Positions 36,281-46,173 of a stretch of 64,000 bases of DNA are shown here, in pieces. A program made the translations under genes and the position numbers. The notes beneath the pieces are model-generated. The model saw only the letters and a program-made list of their open reading frames with translations, had not been told where the DNA came from and did no database searches. Source of the stretch: Chitinophaga pinensis (GTDB lineage Bacteria; Bacteroidota; Bacteroidia; Flavobacteriales_D; Crocinitomicaceae); NCBI GenBank assembly GCA_945902745.1, contig CAMDNE010000001.1:356469-420468 (forward strand). Reading direction: 5' to 3'. Numbering within the stretch: position 1 is the stretch's first letter; each line of letters opens with the position of its first letter.

Positions 36281-38166
36281 TGGCTGAAGGAATAAAAATA
36301 TACAATCAATTTACTTCGTTTTTAAAGGAACGGACAAAGGTGAAAGTCGCTTGGTTTACAACCTTCAACTTTAGCATATCCTTTTTTGAACGTTATATGC
36401 TTTCAGCATTAGCGAACACGGATTATAGAAATCTGAGATCACTCAAAGACTATGAGGCACTCAACCATCGATTATTTGGAGAAGAAGAGGATACAATTAA
36501 CATAAAAGTATATTATGATTTTAGGGCAATGCGTCCTGAAGTAAAGAAAACAAGTTTTACTACAGTTGGCATTAATCCTCAAGAATTGGATTCAAAATTC
36601 CAAAATGGTGTGTTTCATCCAAAAGTGATTCTGATCGTTGATGAAGAAAACAATGGCTGGATCGTTACAGGATCCATGAATCTATCCATGTCTGCATGGG
36701 CTTCAAATTCTGAATGTGTCACGTTTAGAAAAATTGAAGATAAGCGCAGTGCAAAGCAGATAATTGAGTTCTTCCGGAGTCTTGCAAAATTTGAAGAAGA
36801 CTTTCAACTTTTAGAGACGCTAGATCAAAAATGGCAAAGTGAACTTAAGGAAGAATCGAATTGGATTTTTCAACACTCACTTTCAGGATCTTCGTTCTTA
36901 GATCTATTCCCTGTAAATAATAAAAACCTTCATGTTTGGTCGCCTTATTTCTCAGATGACGTTCCAGAAATTATTGATGACACATTCTCATCGGCATTAT
37001 CAGTTAACATCATTCCTGATCATTCAGACAAAGACACGGTTAAAATATCGAAAGAAGTCGTGGACAAACTTTGTGAGAACAAGCGCGTTCAATTCTTGAA
37101 GGATCAGCACGATTTTGGAGATTATAAGCCGATGGTTCATGCAAAAGTATGGCTATCAGAAGATAGGCTAGGCATTGGCTCTTGGAATTTTACCTATGCT
37201 GGATTAAACATAAAGAAGGGAAGGTCTAATATAGAGGCGGGTATCATTCAAACCATCACATCTGCGGAGTATCAGGAAATTTTAAAATCATCTACACTTG
37301 AGCAGAAAAAAAGTGTAAAAGGCTTAGAACAAAGTGAATTGCAAGAAGAACGTCAACAATTAATTCAAGATTGGACAATGTCCTGTCAAATTATTGCGGA
37401 CTGGGAATTTTACGTGTTTCGGGCAAATTTCTCCGAAACAATAGAAGCTGAAAATTTCTTTGTTGAGTTGCCGGGTGCTGACAACAGAATTCAATTAAGC
37501 AAGCTCACGAAGGGTATTAGTTTTAAGGATCAATATAGAAGTGTACTCAAGGATCGAATCTTTAGTGTCTACAATGATCCGATAGAAGGTAAAATAGTAT
37601 TCATGGGGATCATTACCGAATTAAAGGCATCAGAAAGACCTTCGATCGGATTTGAATCGATGAATGATTTAATAAGGGCTTGGTCAGATGGTAGGCCTGA
37701 AAATAAGGATGGTAACCATGAGCTGAATTACCCTAATGATTTGGAAACAGGTGACGAGCTTCAAAAAAGTGTTGAAGAAAGATTGAAAGGAGACTATTCT
37801 CAAGCATGGTTTTCGATGTTTTTAGCCTTTGAACATATGAAAACACGTCTTGAAGAAGTAAAAGAAAATCAAAAGGAACTAAAGATTATCGGATATAAAA
37901 TGCCCGGTTCAGTCATTCAACTTAGGGACCATCTGATAAAATTGAAGGAGATTCATGCATCAGAAGAATCGGAAATAACGGATCCTTATTTATGGTTCTT
38001 AATTGAAGAGGGAAATCAAATCATTTTATTGTACAATTCACTTGGCCAAAATGAACTGAGAATTGAGCCGGTTGATCAAATTTTGATCAATTCAGTTGTA
38101 GATGCGAAACAACTTACTCAATGGTTATTATTTATTAAAAAAGAATGTCATTATTTAAATGTCTGA
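36280..38166 (+). CDS. phospholipase D-like nuclease with two HKD motifs
   Basis: 628 aa. The first HKD motif starts at H113 (HPKVILIVD ... GSMNLS) and the second at H287 (HAKVWLSEDRLGIGSWNFT). Two such motifs form one PLD active site, here more likely a nuclease than a lipase because a SNF2-type helicase gene overlaps it. The C-terminal ~250 residues are unrecognised. PLD-plus-helicase pairs are known from several anti-phage systems (for example DISARM and Mokosh), but the companions here differ. Confidence 0.8.
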   Translation: MAEGIKIYNQFTSFLKERTKVKVAWFTTFNFSISFFERYMLSALANTDYRNLRSLKDYEALNHRLFGEEEDTINIKVYYDFRAMRPEVKKTSFTTVGINPQELDSKFQNGVFHPKVILIVDEENNGWIVTGSMNLSMSAWASNSECVTFRKIEDKRSAKQIIEFFRSLAKFEEDFQLLETLDQKWQSELKEESNWIFQHSLSGSSFLDLFPVNNKNLHVWSPYFSDDVPEIIDDTFSSALSVNIIPDHSDKDTVKISKEVVDKLCENKRVQFLKDQHDFGDYKPMVHAKVWLSEDRLGIGSWNFTYAGLNIKKGRSNIEAGIIQTITSAEYQEILKSSTLEQKKSVKGLEQSELQEERQQLIQDWTMSCQIIADWEFYVFRANFSETIEAENFFVELPGADNRIQLSKLTKGISFKDQYRSVLKDRIFSVYNDPIEGKIVFMGIITELKASERPSIGFESMNDLIRAWSDGRPENKDGNHELNYPNDLETGDELQKSVEERLKGDYSQAWFSMFLAFEHMKTRLEEVKENQKELKIIGYKMPGSVIQLRDHLIKLKEIHASEESEITDPYLWFLIEEGNQIILLYNSLGQNELRIEPVDQILINSVVDAKQLTQWLLFIKKECHYLNV

Positions 38167-41100
38167 TTTAAAGAACATATCGCCGAATGAATTAACGAAG
38201 ATAGTGAGCTTTTACCGCGACCGTGATGGTTTCGCAAAAGAATATAATCAGTACAACAAAGATTCAATGCAAGCGAAACAAGCAGAAGGATCGAGCTATC
38301 TGTTTAATCTGTTGAATGAAAAAGGAATTGCGTTACTTGCTGACGAGGTGGGTATGGGTAAAACGATCCAATCACTCGCTGTTTGCGCTGCACTTTGGCA
38401 ACAGAAACCCGATGCTCAAATACTTGTTCTTGCCCCTCGAAATGAGATCGCATTTAACTGGGAACGCGAGTACGAAACATTCATTAATGTCCACTACAAA
38501 GTTTCAGATGATATTGTAAAATCGAAGATTGGAAATCAAGCGATAAACCCAACTGTTTTTTGTTCCAATCTGTATGATCTAGTTCATGAAGTAAATCAGA
38601 AGTGGGGCCGATTTTTTGTCGGTAAAATTTCTTCTTTTAGTGGACTTTTAAGTAAAGACAACATTAATGACAGACTATCAAAGGTCGGGATAAATACAGA
38701 TGAAGTTTTCGATATAGAAAATGGCAGACAAACTGTTCGAAGAATAGCGGAACTAATGCGCAAACAACTTCAGAAAGAACTGAAGAGTGGCCGTTTCGAT
38801 TTGATAATAATCGATGAATCACATTATTTCAGGAATAAAAACGGTGATAGCTTAAGGGTAAATGTAGCCGAAGAGATTTTTGGAAAAGGAGAAGATCGCT
38901 TGGCGGATAGTGTATTGTTGTTAACTGCAACTCCAAATCATTCCTCCAGTGATAATATTCGATCCATTGTTTCCTACTTCACTGAACGTTTTAACAATTC
39001 AAATTACAGTGAAATTTTAAATGACATTTGCCTAAGAAGGTTTAGACGACTTTCCTCAAAAGGAAAAATAAAATACAATTACCGCAGAGAAATTCCCATG
39101 CAAGCCGATTTTAAGGATGAGATGGCTGAATTATTTTTTGGTATCTATCAGAAGCAATTGGTAAGTGACTATGTAAAAGGAAAAAAACAAGGTAACCGAA
39201 GAAACATCCTTGGCTTTTTAGAAGGTACAGAATTTATACCTCATAGAGAAGTGATTCAATCATCTGAAGACGATCAGGAATTAAGAGAAGGACAAGATTT
39301 CACAAAGGGTTCAGACAGTAAAATACTTCTTAATCTGTCTGCCAAGTACAAAGAAATCTTTGATCAATACCCTTCTCATCCGAAATATGACTTAATAGTC
39401 AATAATCTCATCAAGAGTGATTATACATTAAAAGTGCCTAATGACAAGAAACTTGTTTTTGTGAGGAGAATCCCTTCTGTACGCGAAATTGCAGCAAGGG
39501 TAAATCACCGTTATGATGAGATATTGTTAGATAAAATCAGTAAATCTATTGGGCGTGAATTGAAGTTGGTTGAATCAGATTTTAGAACGTATTATCAGAA
39601 TCAAATAAAGGCAGTATTGTCCAATGCTGAAAGTGAAGAAGAAGAGGATTTAACGCAAGAAGCTGAAGTGGTAAGTGAAGGTATTCAGTTAGTACCTACT
39701 TCAAAGGTGATGGATTTATTCAAAACCTTAAAGAAAACAGATAATACAATTCGATCGACGCATGCTTCAAATTTTAGGCTCCGTTTCACTCGTTCTAAAT
39801 TGGTAGTTTTCAATGTGTTCTTCGCACCCGCTGCTGATTATTTGGAAACTGAATATAAAGTTCGGGTGCGTCGAACAGAGCAAAAAGGGAAGGGATTATT
39901 GGATGATCATTATTTAAGTTGTCTTCTAGCGCGAGTTGAAACAGCCAAAAATAAAGGTGTGTCTATTCAAATTCAAAGTTTATTAGGAGGAAGAGATAAC
40001 AACGATGTAAATTATAAAGACGATGAGCTTTATCGAATTCCAACCTTGTTCACAATATATTGGGAGTACTTAAAAGAAAGCGAAAATACAGAATACCTCG
40101 AACTCATTGCTTTGTATAAGGAACTGAGTGTATTTGAGAGAGAAGCATTTAGTGCATTCATCGAAAAGGGAATTTTGCTTGCATCTCCAGCATTGGTGGA
40201 TCTCTATGTCGCATTTATCAATGCTTCAAAGGATTCAAGCCTCAAAGGTTATGAACTCTATCTTGCTTTCGTAGAGCAAGTAAAAGAGGGTCTGTCTGAA
40301 ACAATTATACCGGCGATCATATCATCATCACTCAAGAACTTCAAAGTTCTTTGTGAGAAAGTCTTCAATATTACAAAGAATGATGATTTACTAAAAGAAG
40401 ACTGGAAAAACTTTCACGATGCACAGCCTGCCTATGCCTATTCTGGAGACACCAAAAATCAACGGATAATGACGAGTTTCAATACTCCCTTTTTCCCAGA
40501 CGTACTTATTTCCACCTCTGTGCTTCAAGAAGGGGTTAACCTCCAATACTTTTGCGATAAAATAATTCATTACGGAATAGCATGGACGCCTGGTGACAAT
40601 GAACAGCGAGTTGGACGAATCGATCGAATGTTCAGTATGATAGAGCGGAAACTTGAAAAAGATGAAAGTAATTGTTTAGAAATCGCATATCCATATTTAA
40701 GAAACACCATCGATCAAGATCATTTAGCAAACTTTATCAGTAAGAAATACAGAGAAGAGAACCTTATTGATAAGTGTCAGGCTTTCTCAGGAAAAACGAA
40801 TTTGGATCCTGAAAATTTCAATCACGAAAATTGGCAAGAATATTTTAGAGTTCCACAGCAGTTTAAAGCTGACGATCCATACAATGTTAAACCTAATGAA
40901 TTGGCGAGTCCTACGTTTGAACTTCTTGTTGAGTCTCAGAAGGATCATGTGATTGATCAGATCATAAAAACATTCCAGGATGATGGAATTTTAACTTATG
41001 AACCTAAGGATAAATCTTCATTAATCTGTGTTTTAGACGACCAGTTGAAAGAACGGAATAATAGAAAACAACCGGTATTTGTTGAAGTAACCTATGAGCC

Positions 41101-41710
41101 TAAAGGCACTGGTACGGTGAACTATGTTACCTATAGACTCACAATGCGCACTCCTCTTGGATCAAAACGACAAATCAAACAGTTTGAGGAACATTATGAA
41201 TCTTTCAAAGAATATGATTTAAGCAAGGCTTTGACTTGCAAATTGTGCTTTGATACTAGTCAATCTGTAAACTCCATTTGGGGGGTGTATATGAAGGTAG
41301 AAATCCCCGTTTTCACCAATCATCCAGATGATCCCTTGAGCATGCATGAATTATTGAACAATTATCGTCAACTCATCAATTATGCTGATCTAGTAGAACT
41401 TGCGGTTACTGGCGGAGATATTCAACTTTCCGATGAAGGAACGCAAGTTGACGTTTTTAAAAACCAATTTAGTTCAGGACTAAGAACCGATGCGAAATCA
41501 TTCAGTTTAAGAAAAGATTGGAGGCAAGAAGGAGATTTTGTATACCTAAACATAGGTGCTAATCCATTTTCCGTAAAAAGGGATATGTGGGCCTATCACC
41601 ATTTAAATCCCTTCCATAAATGTATCGAAGATCGGATTGTTATCCCATCTCAGGGATTTGACATTCAAAGCGTTGAGTTTGATTTTCTAGAGTCATATTA
41701 TAGACCTTAA
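38159..41710 (+). CDS. SNF2/HepA-like DEAD-box helicase
   Basis: 1183 aa, an SF2 Swi2/Snf2-type ATPase. It has Walker A DEVGMGKT (62-69), DESH at about 219-222 as motif II, LLTATPNH as motif III, and EQRVGRIDRM near 815 as motif VI. A long insertion sits between the two RecA lobes, and a ~300-residue C-terminal region is unrecognised. The overlap with the PLD gene implies a nuclease-translocase complex on DNA. It is the last gene of the operon that begins at 14125. Confidence 0.85.
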   Translation: MSDLKNISPNELTKIVSFYRDRDGFAKEYNQYNKDSMQAKQAEGSSYLFNLLNEKGIALLADEVGMGKTIQSLAVCAALWQQKPDAQILVLAPRNEIAFNWEREYETFINVHYKVSDDIVKSKIGNQAINPTVFCSNLYDLVHEVNQKWGRFFVGKISSFSGLLSKDNINDRLSKVGINTDEVFDIENGRQTVRRIAELMRKQLQKELKSGRFDLIIIDESHYFRNKNGDSLRVNVAEEIFGKGEDRLADSVLLLTATPNHSSSDNIRSIVSYFTERFNNSNYSEILNDICLRRFRRLSSKGKIKYNYRREIPMQADFKDEMAELFFGIYQKQLVSDYVKGKKQGNRRNILGFLEGTEFIPHREVIQSSEDDQELREGQDFTKGSDSKILLNLSAKYKEIFDQYPSHPKYDLIVNNLIKSDYTLKVPNDKKLVFVRRIPSVREIAARVNHRYDEILLDKISKSIGRELKLVESDFRTYYQNQIKAVLSNAESEEEEDLTQEAEVVSEGIQLVPTSKVMDLFKTLKKTDNTIRSTHASNFRLRFTRSKLVVFNVFFAPAADYLETEYKVRVRRTEQKGKGLLDDHYLSCLLARVETAKNKGVSIQIQSLLGGRDNNDVNYKDDELYRIPTLFTIYWEYLKESENTEYLELIALYKELSVFEREAFSAFIEKGILLASPALVDLYVAFINASKDSSLKGYELYLAFVEQVKEGLSETIIPAIISSSLKNFKVLCEKVFNITKNDDLLKEDWKNFHDAQPAYAYSGDTKNQRIMTSFNTPFFPDVLISTSVLQEGVNLQYFCDKIIHYGIAWTPGDNEQRVGRIDRMFSMIERKLEKDESNCLEIAYPYLRNTIDQDHLANFISKKYREENLIDKCQAFSGKTNLDPENFNHENWQEYFRVPQQFKADDPYNVKPNELASPTFELLVESQKDHVIDQIIKTFQDDGILTYEPKDKSSLICVLDDQLKERNNRKQPVFVEVTYEPKGTGTVNYVTYRLTMRTPLGSKRQIKQFEEHYESFKEYDLSKALTCKLCFDTSQSVNSIWGVYMKVEIPVFTNHPDDPLSMHELLNNYRQLINYADLVELAVTGGDIQLSDEGTQVDVFKNQFSSGLRTDAKSFSLRKDWRQEGDFVYLNIGANPFSVKRDMWAYHHLNPFHKCIEDRIVIPSQGFDIQSVEFDFLESYYRP

Positions 41711-41924
41711 AATAAAAGGTTAAACGGATTTTTTGCAACCAATATATACCGAAAAAGATAAGTCAAATTATCAATCTTCATTAAGGGAAGATAGAAAAAA
41801 CTTATACTTCCATTTACTTGAGAAATCGCAAGGGATAATCACTCTTTAAGAGCATTCATAAAGAGTAGTTTCGTTTCTATAGTTAAACTATTTCTCAGTA
41901 TTTAATTCCTTGGAAATTATGTGA

Positions 41925-41958
41925 TGCAGTATCACTGCATAGTGAGGGTTAATCTTTG
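41925..41958 (+). promoter_or_regulatory. regulon promoter 2
   Basis: TGCAGTATCACTGCA at 41925-41939, then TTTG ending at 41958, a 19-nt distance. The TTTG contains the in-frame TTG that could be mistaken for a start codon; the first ATG of the gene is 41980. Confidence 0.78.
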
Positions 41959-41979
41959 CTGAAATCTTTAAACACTATT

Positions 41980-42594
41980 ATGATTCTAGGAGGAGATGAT
42001 TATTTCGAATGTCCAGTATGTAATACTTTTGTTAGTAGGCCTTTCTTACTGAGTGGGAATACATTTAAAGCAAGGCTTTATTCAGACGGAAAAAAGGATG
42101 CACCAATGTTGCCGGAATTTCCGGCGATTACTAAATGTCCAAATTGTTATCACATTTATTGGTTAAATGCAAATACCAAATGCGAAAAACAGAATAGTGA
42201 ACAAATTCCTAATGCTGAGTTTTTAAGTGCTTTCGATTTACAGAGAGCCATAGATGAAGGTCTCGCAAGTAACCGTGAAAATGATATTTATTTGAGGCAA
42301 AGAATATTATGGACAATAAATGATAGATTTCGATATGGATTCTCGTTGTTCAATGATTATGAAACACGCGTTTTATGGGATAGTAATCAACTAAGATTAC
42401 TTGCAATACTCGACGAAAATCAACTCAATGAGAAAATTTTGATAGCAGAAATTTGTCGAAATATGGGAGCATTTTCAAAAAGTCGTGATCTGATTAGTTC
42501 AATAGAACATAATGATCTTGATTGGGTAAAGGCCGCATTTATTGAGAATATTGACAAGAGGAATAAAAATGTATTTGAGATTAAACTACTCTAA
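41980..42594 (+). CDS. zinc-ribbon protein under the island regulon
   Basis: 204 aa from ATG 41980. I reject the upstream TTG 41956 because it lies in the -7 box. N-terminal zinc ribbon: ECPVCNTF and, ~40 residues later, KCPNCYHIYW. The rest is helical with TPR-like character (LAEICRNMG-like, FSKSRDLISSIE). It resembles DUF2225-type cytoplasmic proteins in layout, but I cannot confirm the family. Convergent with the next gene. Confidence 0.6.
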   Translation: MILGGDDYFECPVCNTFVSRPFLLSGNTFKARLYSDGKKDAPMLPEFPAITKCPNCYHIYWLNANTKCEKQNSEQIPNAEFLSAFDLQRAIDEGLASNRENDIYLRQRILWTINDRFRYGFSLFNDYETRVLWDSNQLRLLAILDENQLNEKILIAEICRNMGAFSKSRDLISSIEHNDLDWVKAAFIENIDKRNKNVFEIKLL

Positions 42595-42610
42595 TGAAGC
42601 ACAGCAATTT

Positions 42611-44296
42611 TCAACTACTCAGCTTTTTCTTAGTTGCAATAAGATCATCGAATACTTTATGTAAATAAAGCTTAAGAATAATATCTCTGATTTTATCTAA
42701 ATCATCCTTACTAATGAGTTCTGGGTGAGCTGCACGGTTCCGAATAGTATTTAATTTACGTCCTTTAGATAAGAGTTCATTGAGTTTATTGCTTTCTCCT
42801 TCAACGTTTCCAATCTCAGCTTCCAAGGCATGAAAAGTTTGTCCAAGACCGGGAGCTAAATAACTTCCTGTTCTCATATTCTTCATGTTGTAGTCAATTT
42901 TGAACTTGTCATTGATTTTTAACTCATACGTCCCTCTAATAGGACAATATTTATTGAAGAACTCAGGCATATTAATACCTAAATCCTTTCTAATAGATTG
43001 AACTATGCTGACATTAATTTCCTTTTCAAAAAACTTTGTATACCCAATTGCGACTGGTGAATAATCCAATTCTTCAAGATCTTTTTCTTGTAAAAACATT
43101 GAATAAACTGCATTAGCACTTTTAAGGAATATTTTTGATTCATACTCCAATCCTTCTAATCTCGTTATTTCCCTAAGTTTTCTGTCTATTTCAGATTCTT
43201 TAGTTCTGCTATACTTTTCTTTGTCGCAACTTGGATATAATTTTTTTATCTCATCATAACTGCGCCATAAAATAATTTTCCTCAGGGAGTTCTCTTCTTC
43301 AGTTGGTAGCTCCGTGTAGAACATAACGGAAGGCCCAGGAGATTTCTCAGCCATTTTAAAAATGTTAATAGCCGAAGGGTCATCTATTTTATACCGCTCA
43401 TATAATCGTGTTCTAATTTCTAAAGCACACTCTTTGATGGGCTTATTTTCTTCTAATTTTGATCCTGACCATTGAAGAGAAAGATATTCAGAAATTGGAT
43501 AATAGAAAGGTTTTTCGATATGAATCTGGTAACTGTTCTTGTCGTCTATGTTGCTTACCAAAAAATCTTCGGAAATTTCATTCATATTTAGAATGATTAA
43601 TTTATCCGGGTTATCCTTTTGAATAACAACCATCTTATTGATTCCATCTATAGGAATATCCAATAAAATTGAAAGTGCCGAAGCCGAGGCGTCTTGATGA
43701 AGAGGTATAAATGAGAAGTTTGTATCCGAAGTGTAAAAGTCCATTTCTTCTCCGTTCATATTAGAAATCAAAGGAATATCGTGAAACTCTGACATATTAA
43801 ATATGAATAAGGATACGCCTTGTTCGTGTAGCGATTTACGAAGATTACTTTCAAAAAGTAAATCTTCAGCATTATTTTGATCAAATATTATTGGAAAAGC
43901 GACGCTTTTGGATGAATTATACTTTTTAAGAAATTGATTGAATAGAGGTTTAATAGGTTCATATTTGTCTGTAAGTGAAAAGAATAATTCGGCATACATA
44001 GGAATATAAGAACGGATGATTTTTTTTGGATCAGGAGTATAAGTTGAATTGCTCTTCTCTTTGCGCAGAATTTTTACATAAAAGAAATATGGAGATGCAC
44101 AGAGAATAAATGCTAAAACTGGAATTAGAATCAAAATAATTAATAGAATACCTAGAAAATAAAGAACTCGTCTATTTTTTAATTCGTCTGCAGCTTTAAA
44201 TATATCAACTATATCTCTGAAAAAATTTTTTTCCCGATGAAAAACCGCCGCAAGTAAAATGCTGCATACTATTAAATATGACCAAAAATAAATCAT
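42611..44296 (-). CDS. membrane-anchored protein with HEPN-like C-terminus
   Basis: About 561 aa from ATG 44294-44296; a TTG at 44308 is the alternative. Two N-terminal membrane segments (FWSYLIVCSILLAAVF and YFLGILLIILILIPVLAFIL) precede a ~300-residue soluble region of unknown fold. The end, LNTIRNRAAHPELISKDDLD, has an R-x4-H motif (RNRAAH) of the HEPN/RiboL-PSP-like type in a helical domain. A membrane-tethered RNase-like effector is possible. Convergent with the zinc-ribbon gene and without the regulon palindrome. Confidence 0.5.
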   Translation of the reverse strand: MIYFWSYLIVCSILLAAVFHREKNFFRDIVDIFKAADELKNRRVLYFLGILLIILILIPVLAFILCASPYFFYVKILRKEKSNSTYTPDPKKIIRSYIPMYAELFFSLTDKYEPIKPLFNQFLKKYNSSKSVAFPIIFDQNNAEDLLFESNLRKSLHEQGVSLFIFNMSEFHDIPLISNMNGEEMDFYTSDTNFSFIPLHQDASASALSILLDIPIDGINKMVVIQKDNPDKLIILNMNEISEDFLVSNIDDKNSYQIHIEKPFYYPISEYLSLQWSGSKLEENKPIKECALEIRTRLYERYKIDDPSAINIFKMAEKSPGPSVMFYTELPTEEENSLRKIILWRSYDEIKKLYPSCDKEKYSRTKESEIDRKLREITRLEGLEYESKIFLKSANAVYSMFLQEKDLEELDYSPVAIGYTKFFEKEINVSIVQSIRKDLGINMPEFFNKYCPIRGTYELKINDKFKIDYNMKNMRTGSYLAPGLGQTFHALEAEIGNVEGESNKLNELLSKGRKLNTIRNRAAHPELISKDDLDKIRDIILKLYLHKVFDDLIATKKKLSS

Positions 44297-44602
44297 TGCT
44301 AGTACCAATATAGTAATACAGCGCGAAATAATTGATAGTATGGTTCAAAGAACTTCTTAGTGGCCAAGATTAATGCTTTGTTCTGTGGAGAAATAACACA
44401 TAACTGGCACATAGTTTTGTCAAAATATTTAAAACTATACGAAATGCTAATTCAGAATACAACATAAGAAGACAGAATGAAGAATACAAACATTTGATAA
44501 ATTACTTTATTCATTGATTTAAATATTTTTGTTATGAAGAGAGCCCTGCATGATAAAAGTGTTTTTGATAAGAAAGGAAAAATGGTGTTCCTTTTTAAAC
44601 AA

Positions 44603-45406
44603 TTACAGTTTCAGCTGAAAGTATCCTTCTATTTCAGTGTTTCCGTAAAAGATAAAATGATCATTTAGTATGTTTTCACTATCACTTAGCAGAGAATTGG
44701 CATTACTTTTTAATTTATCTGTCAGCATCTTTTTAAGGTCAAAAGAAGTTGTTGATAAACCTTTTTCAATAAAATCTTTGTGCAAAAGCGCTTGAATTGA
44801 CATTTTTATTGAGTGAGAATATTTCGTGTAATCTATTATGAACACCCAATTATTTATCCAATATGCATTAAAACATCCTTGAAGATTTGGAAGGCAATAG
44901 GAAACTACACATTGTTTTGAGTTTGTTACAAGTTCGAATACTTCTTCTTCAATACCGAGAAGAATTCTTAGATAATTTAGTTGCGTAAAATGTAAGATAG
45001 GCTTTATTGAAGTTATTGGATTTGAGCCTAATTCAATTGTTTTTAAATGAATCAATTTCTCTAAGAAGCTTATATCAGTGACCTTATCGCCCGAAATGAT
45101 TAAGTTTTCAAGTTGAGTACAATTTCCAATAAATTCTATGTCTCCAGATAGTTCATCACTGTCAATAATTAGAAATTTTATTTGTTGGTATTCATCTTCT
45201 CTAAACGTTTTTTTTTGACTTACCGATCCTCCAATATAAAATTGAATTTGCATAAAGCCTATTTCTTCAAAAGGATTATTATCTGCTAATTTACGCTGAA
45301 TAGCCAAAATATAATCAAAACTATATCCTTTGGATACCCAACTTAGATGATATGATAGAATTTGAACTGCTTTTGTTGAGGTAATGTTGCTTTGCTCCCG
45401 ATTCAT
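44603..45406 (-). CDS. leucine-rich-repeat protein
   Basis: 267 aa. Short LRR units of the SDS22/internalin type occupy residues ~85-155 (CTQLENLIISGDKVTDISFL, LIHLKTIELGSNPITSI, TQLNYLRILLG). The flanks are unrecognised. Its ATG abuts the stop codon of the DUF3127 gene, so the two are cotranscribed from promoter 3. LRR proteins usually bind other proteins; the ligand is unknown. Confidence 0.68.
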   Translation of the reverse strand: MNREQSNITSTKAVQILSYHLSWVSKGYSFDYILAIQRKLADNNPFEEIGFMQIQFYIGGSVSQKKTFREDEYQQIKFLIIDSDELSGDIEFIGNCTQLENLIISGDKVTDISFLEKLIHLKTIELGSNPITSIKPILHFTQLNYLRILLGIEEEVFELVTNSKQCVVSYCLPNLQGCFNAYWINNWVFIIDYTKYSHSIKMSIQALLHKDFIEKGLSTTSFDLKKMLTDKLKSNANSLLSDSENILNDHFIFYGNTEIEGYFQLKL

Positions 45407-45754
45407 TTAAAAGGGCAGCACATCGCCTGGTTTTACTGTTAAATCCAATGGCTCAATGTATTTCAAATTATTAGATTGCATAGCTCCTTGGTTTGTCGCT
45501 TCAACTTTCCATGCTTTTAAATCGGTGTACCATCTTCCAGAAAACTCTCTACTTTCAATATCAAAATCAATTGTTAGCGAATTACCTACAACAAGTTGCT
45601 GCTCATTGATTTTTTCGCCCCAAATAGAAATACACACTTTTTTGGGATATTGTCCATCTGTTTCAACGACAATGTCTTGTCTTTTCCATTCTCCATTTTT
45701 TCCAGTTCCAGTTTGGATGGGGAGAAGTTGAATTAGTTTTGCTGTTAGCTGCAT
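45407..45754 (-). CDS. DUF3127 protein (SSB-like OB fold)
   Basis: 115 aa. It matches the DUF3127 pattern of Bacteroidota: a G-NGEWKRQDIVVET strand pair, YPKKVCISIWGEK, VVGNSLTIDFDIESREFSGR and WYTDLKAWKVE. The fold is OB-like and related to single-stranded DNA-binding proteins. It is first in a two-gene unit with the LRR gene, under promoter 3 of the island regulon. Binding of ssDNA would fit the helicase, ExoX-like and reverse-transcriptase genes that share the same promoter motif, but is inference. Confidence 0.75.
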   Translation of the reverse strand: MQLTAKLIQLLPIQTGTGKNGEWKRQDIVVETDGQYPKKVCISIWGEKINEQQLVVGNSLTIDFDIESREFSGRWYTDLKAWKVEATNQGAMQSNNLKYIEPLDLTVKPGDVLPF

Positions 45755-45803
45755 GATTTTAAGTTTATGATTTTTATCATTTTGTATTTAGTTTATTGTT
45801 TTG

Positions 45804-45837
45804 CAATACTAATCCTGTTTTATGCAACTGATGTGCA
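45804..45837 (-). promoter_or_regulatory. regulon promoter 3 (minus strand)
   Basis: TGCACATCAGTTGCA on the minus strand (45837-45823), then ATTG ending at 45804, again 19 nt. It drives the DUF3127 gene, whose ATG is at 45752-45754. Confidence 0.7.
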
Positions 45838-46000
45838 TAACTGTTTTATTTATATATGCTTTCTAGGTTTTGATAATGTGAGAAGAAAAAATAGATTGTA
45901 GTTGTAGTTAAAATCAAAATATATTATTGTAAGAAGTAAGGGTAAATATTTATTCTTTTTTTGTCTTGTTTATAAAAGAATAATCAATATATTTGTTTTG

Positions 46001-46034
46001 TGCAGATTAACTGCACAAAATAAAATTAATCTTG
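46001..46034 (+). promoter_or_regulatory. regulon promoter 4, in front of the WYL regulator
   Basis: TGCAGATTAACTGCA at 46001-46015 (extended palindrome TTGTGCA...TGCACAA), with CTTG ending at 46034. The 140-nt leader before ATG 46174 is longer than at the other sites. The location suggests autoregulation. Confidence 0.75.
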
Positions 46035-46173
46035 CAATACGGATTGTTGTGAGTAAAAACTTTTGAAAAGATAATTCTATCTAAGAAAATATTTTATTTC
46101 AAAAGTGTCAAATATCGACCAGTACAAAAGCAATTACGAAACATAAGTAAAATAAACTCTAATTAAAAAAAAG

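Noticed and set aside
41956..41979. TTG start for the zinc-ribbon gene
   Set aside because: This TTG is the end of the -7 TTTG box, upstream of the expected transcription start.
44407..44422. TGGCAC-N5-TTTGT, possible sigma-54 promoter
   Set aside because: The -12 element lacks the GC/AC core, no activator gene is near, and no plus-strand gene follows.
44573..44594. AAAGGAA/TTCCTTT hairpin after the LRR gene
   Set aside because: A weak 7-bp AT-rich stem without a U tract on the LRR gene's strand; not enough to call a terminator.
44534..44668. Plus-strand frame starting MKRALHDKSVFDKKGK
   Set aside because: Most of it is antisense to the end of the LRR gene; no promoter or family signal.
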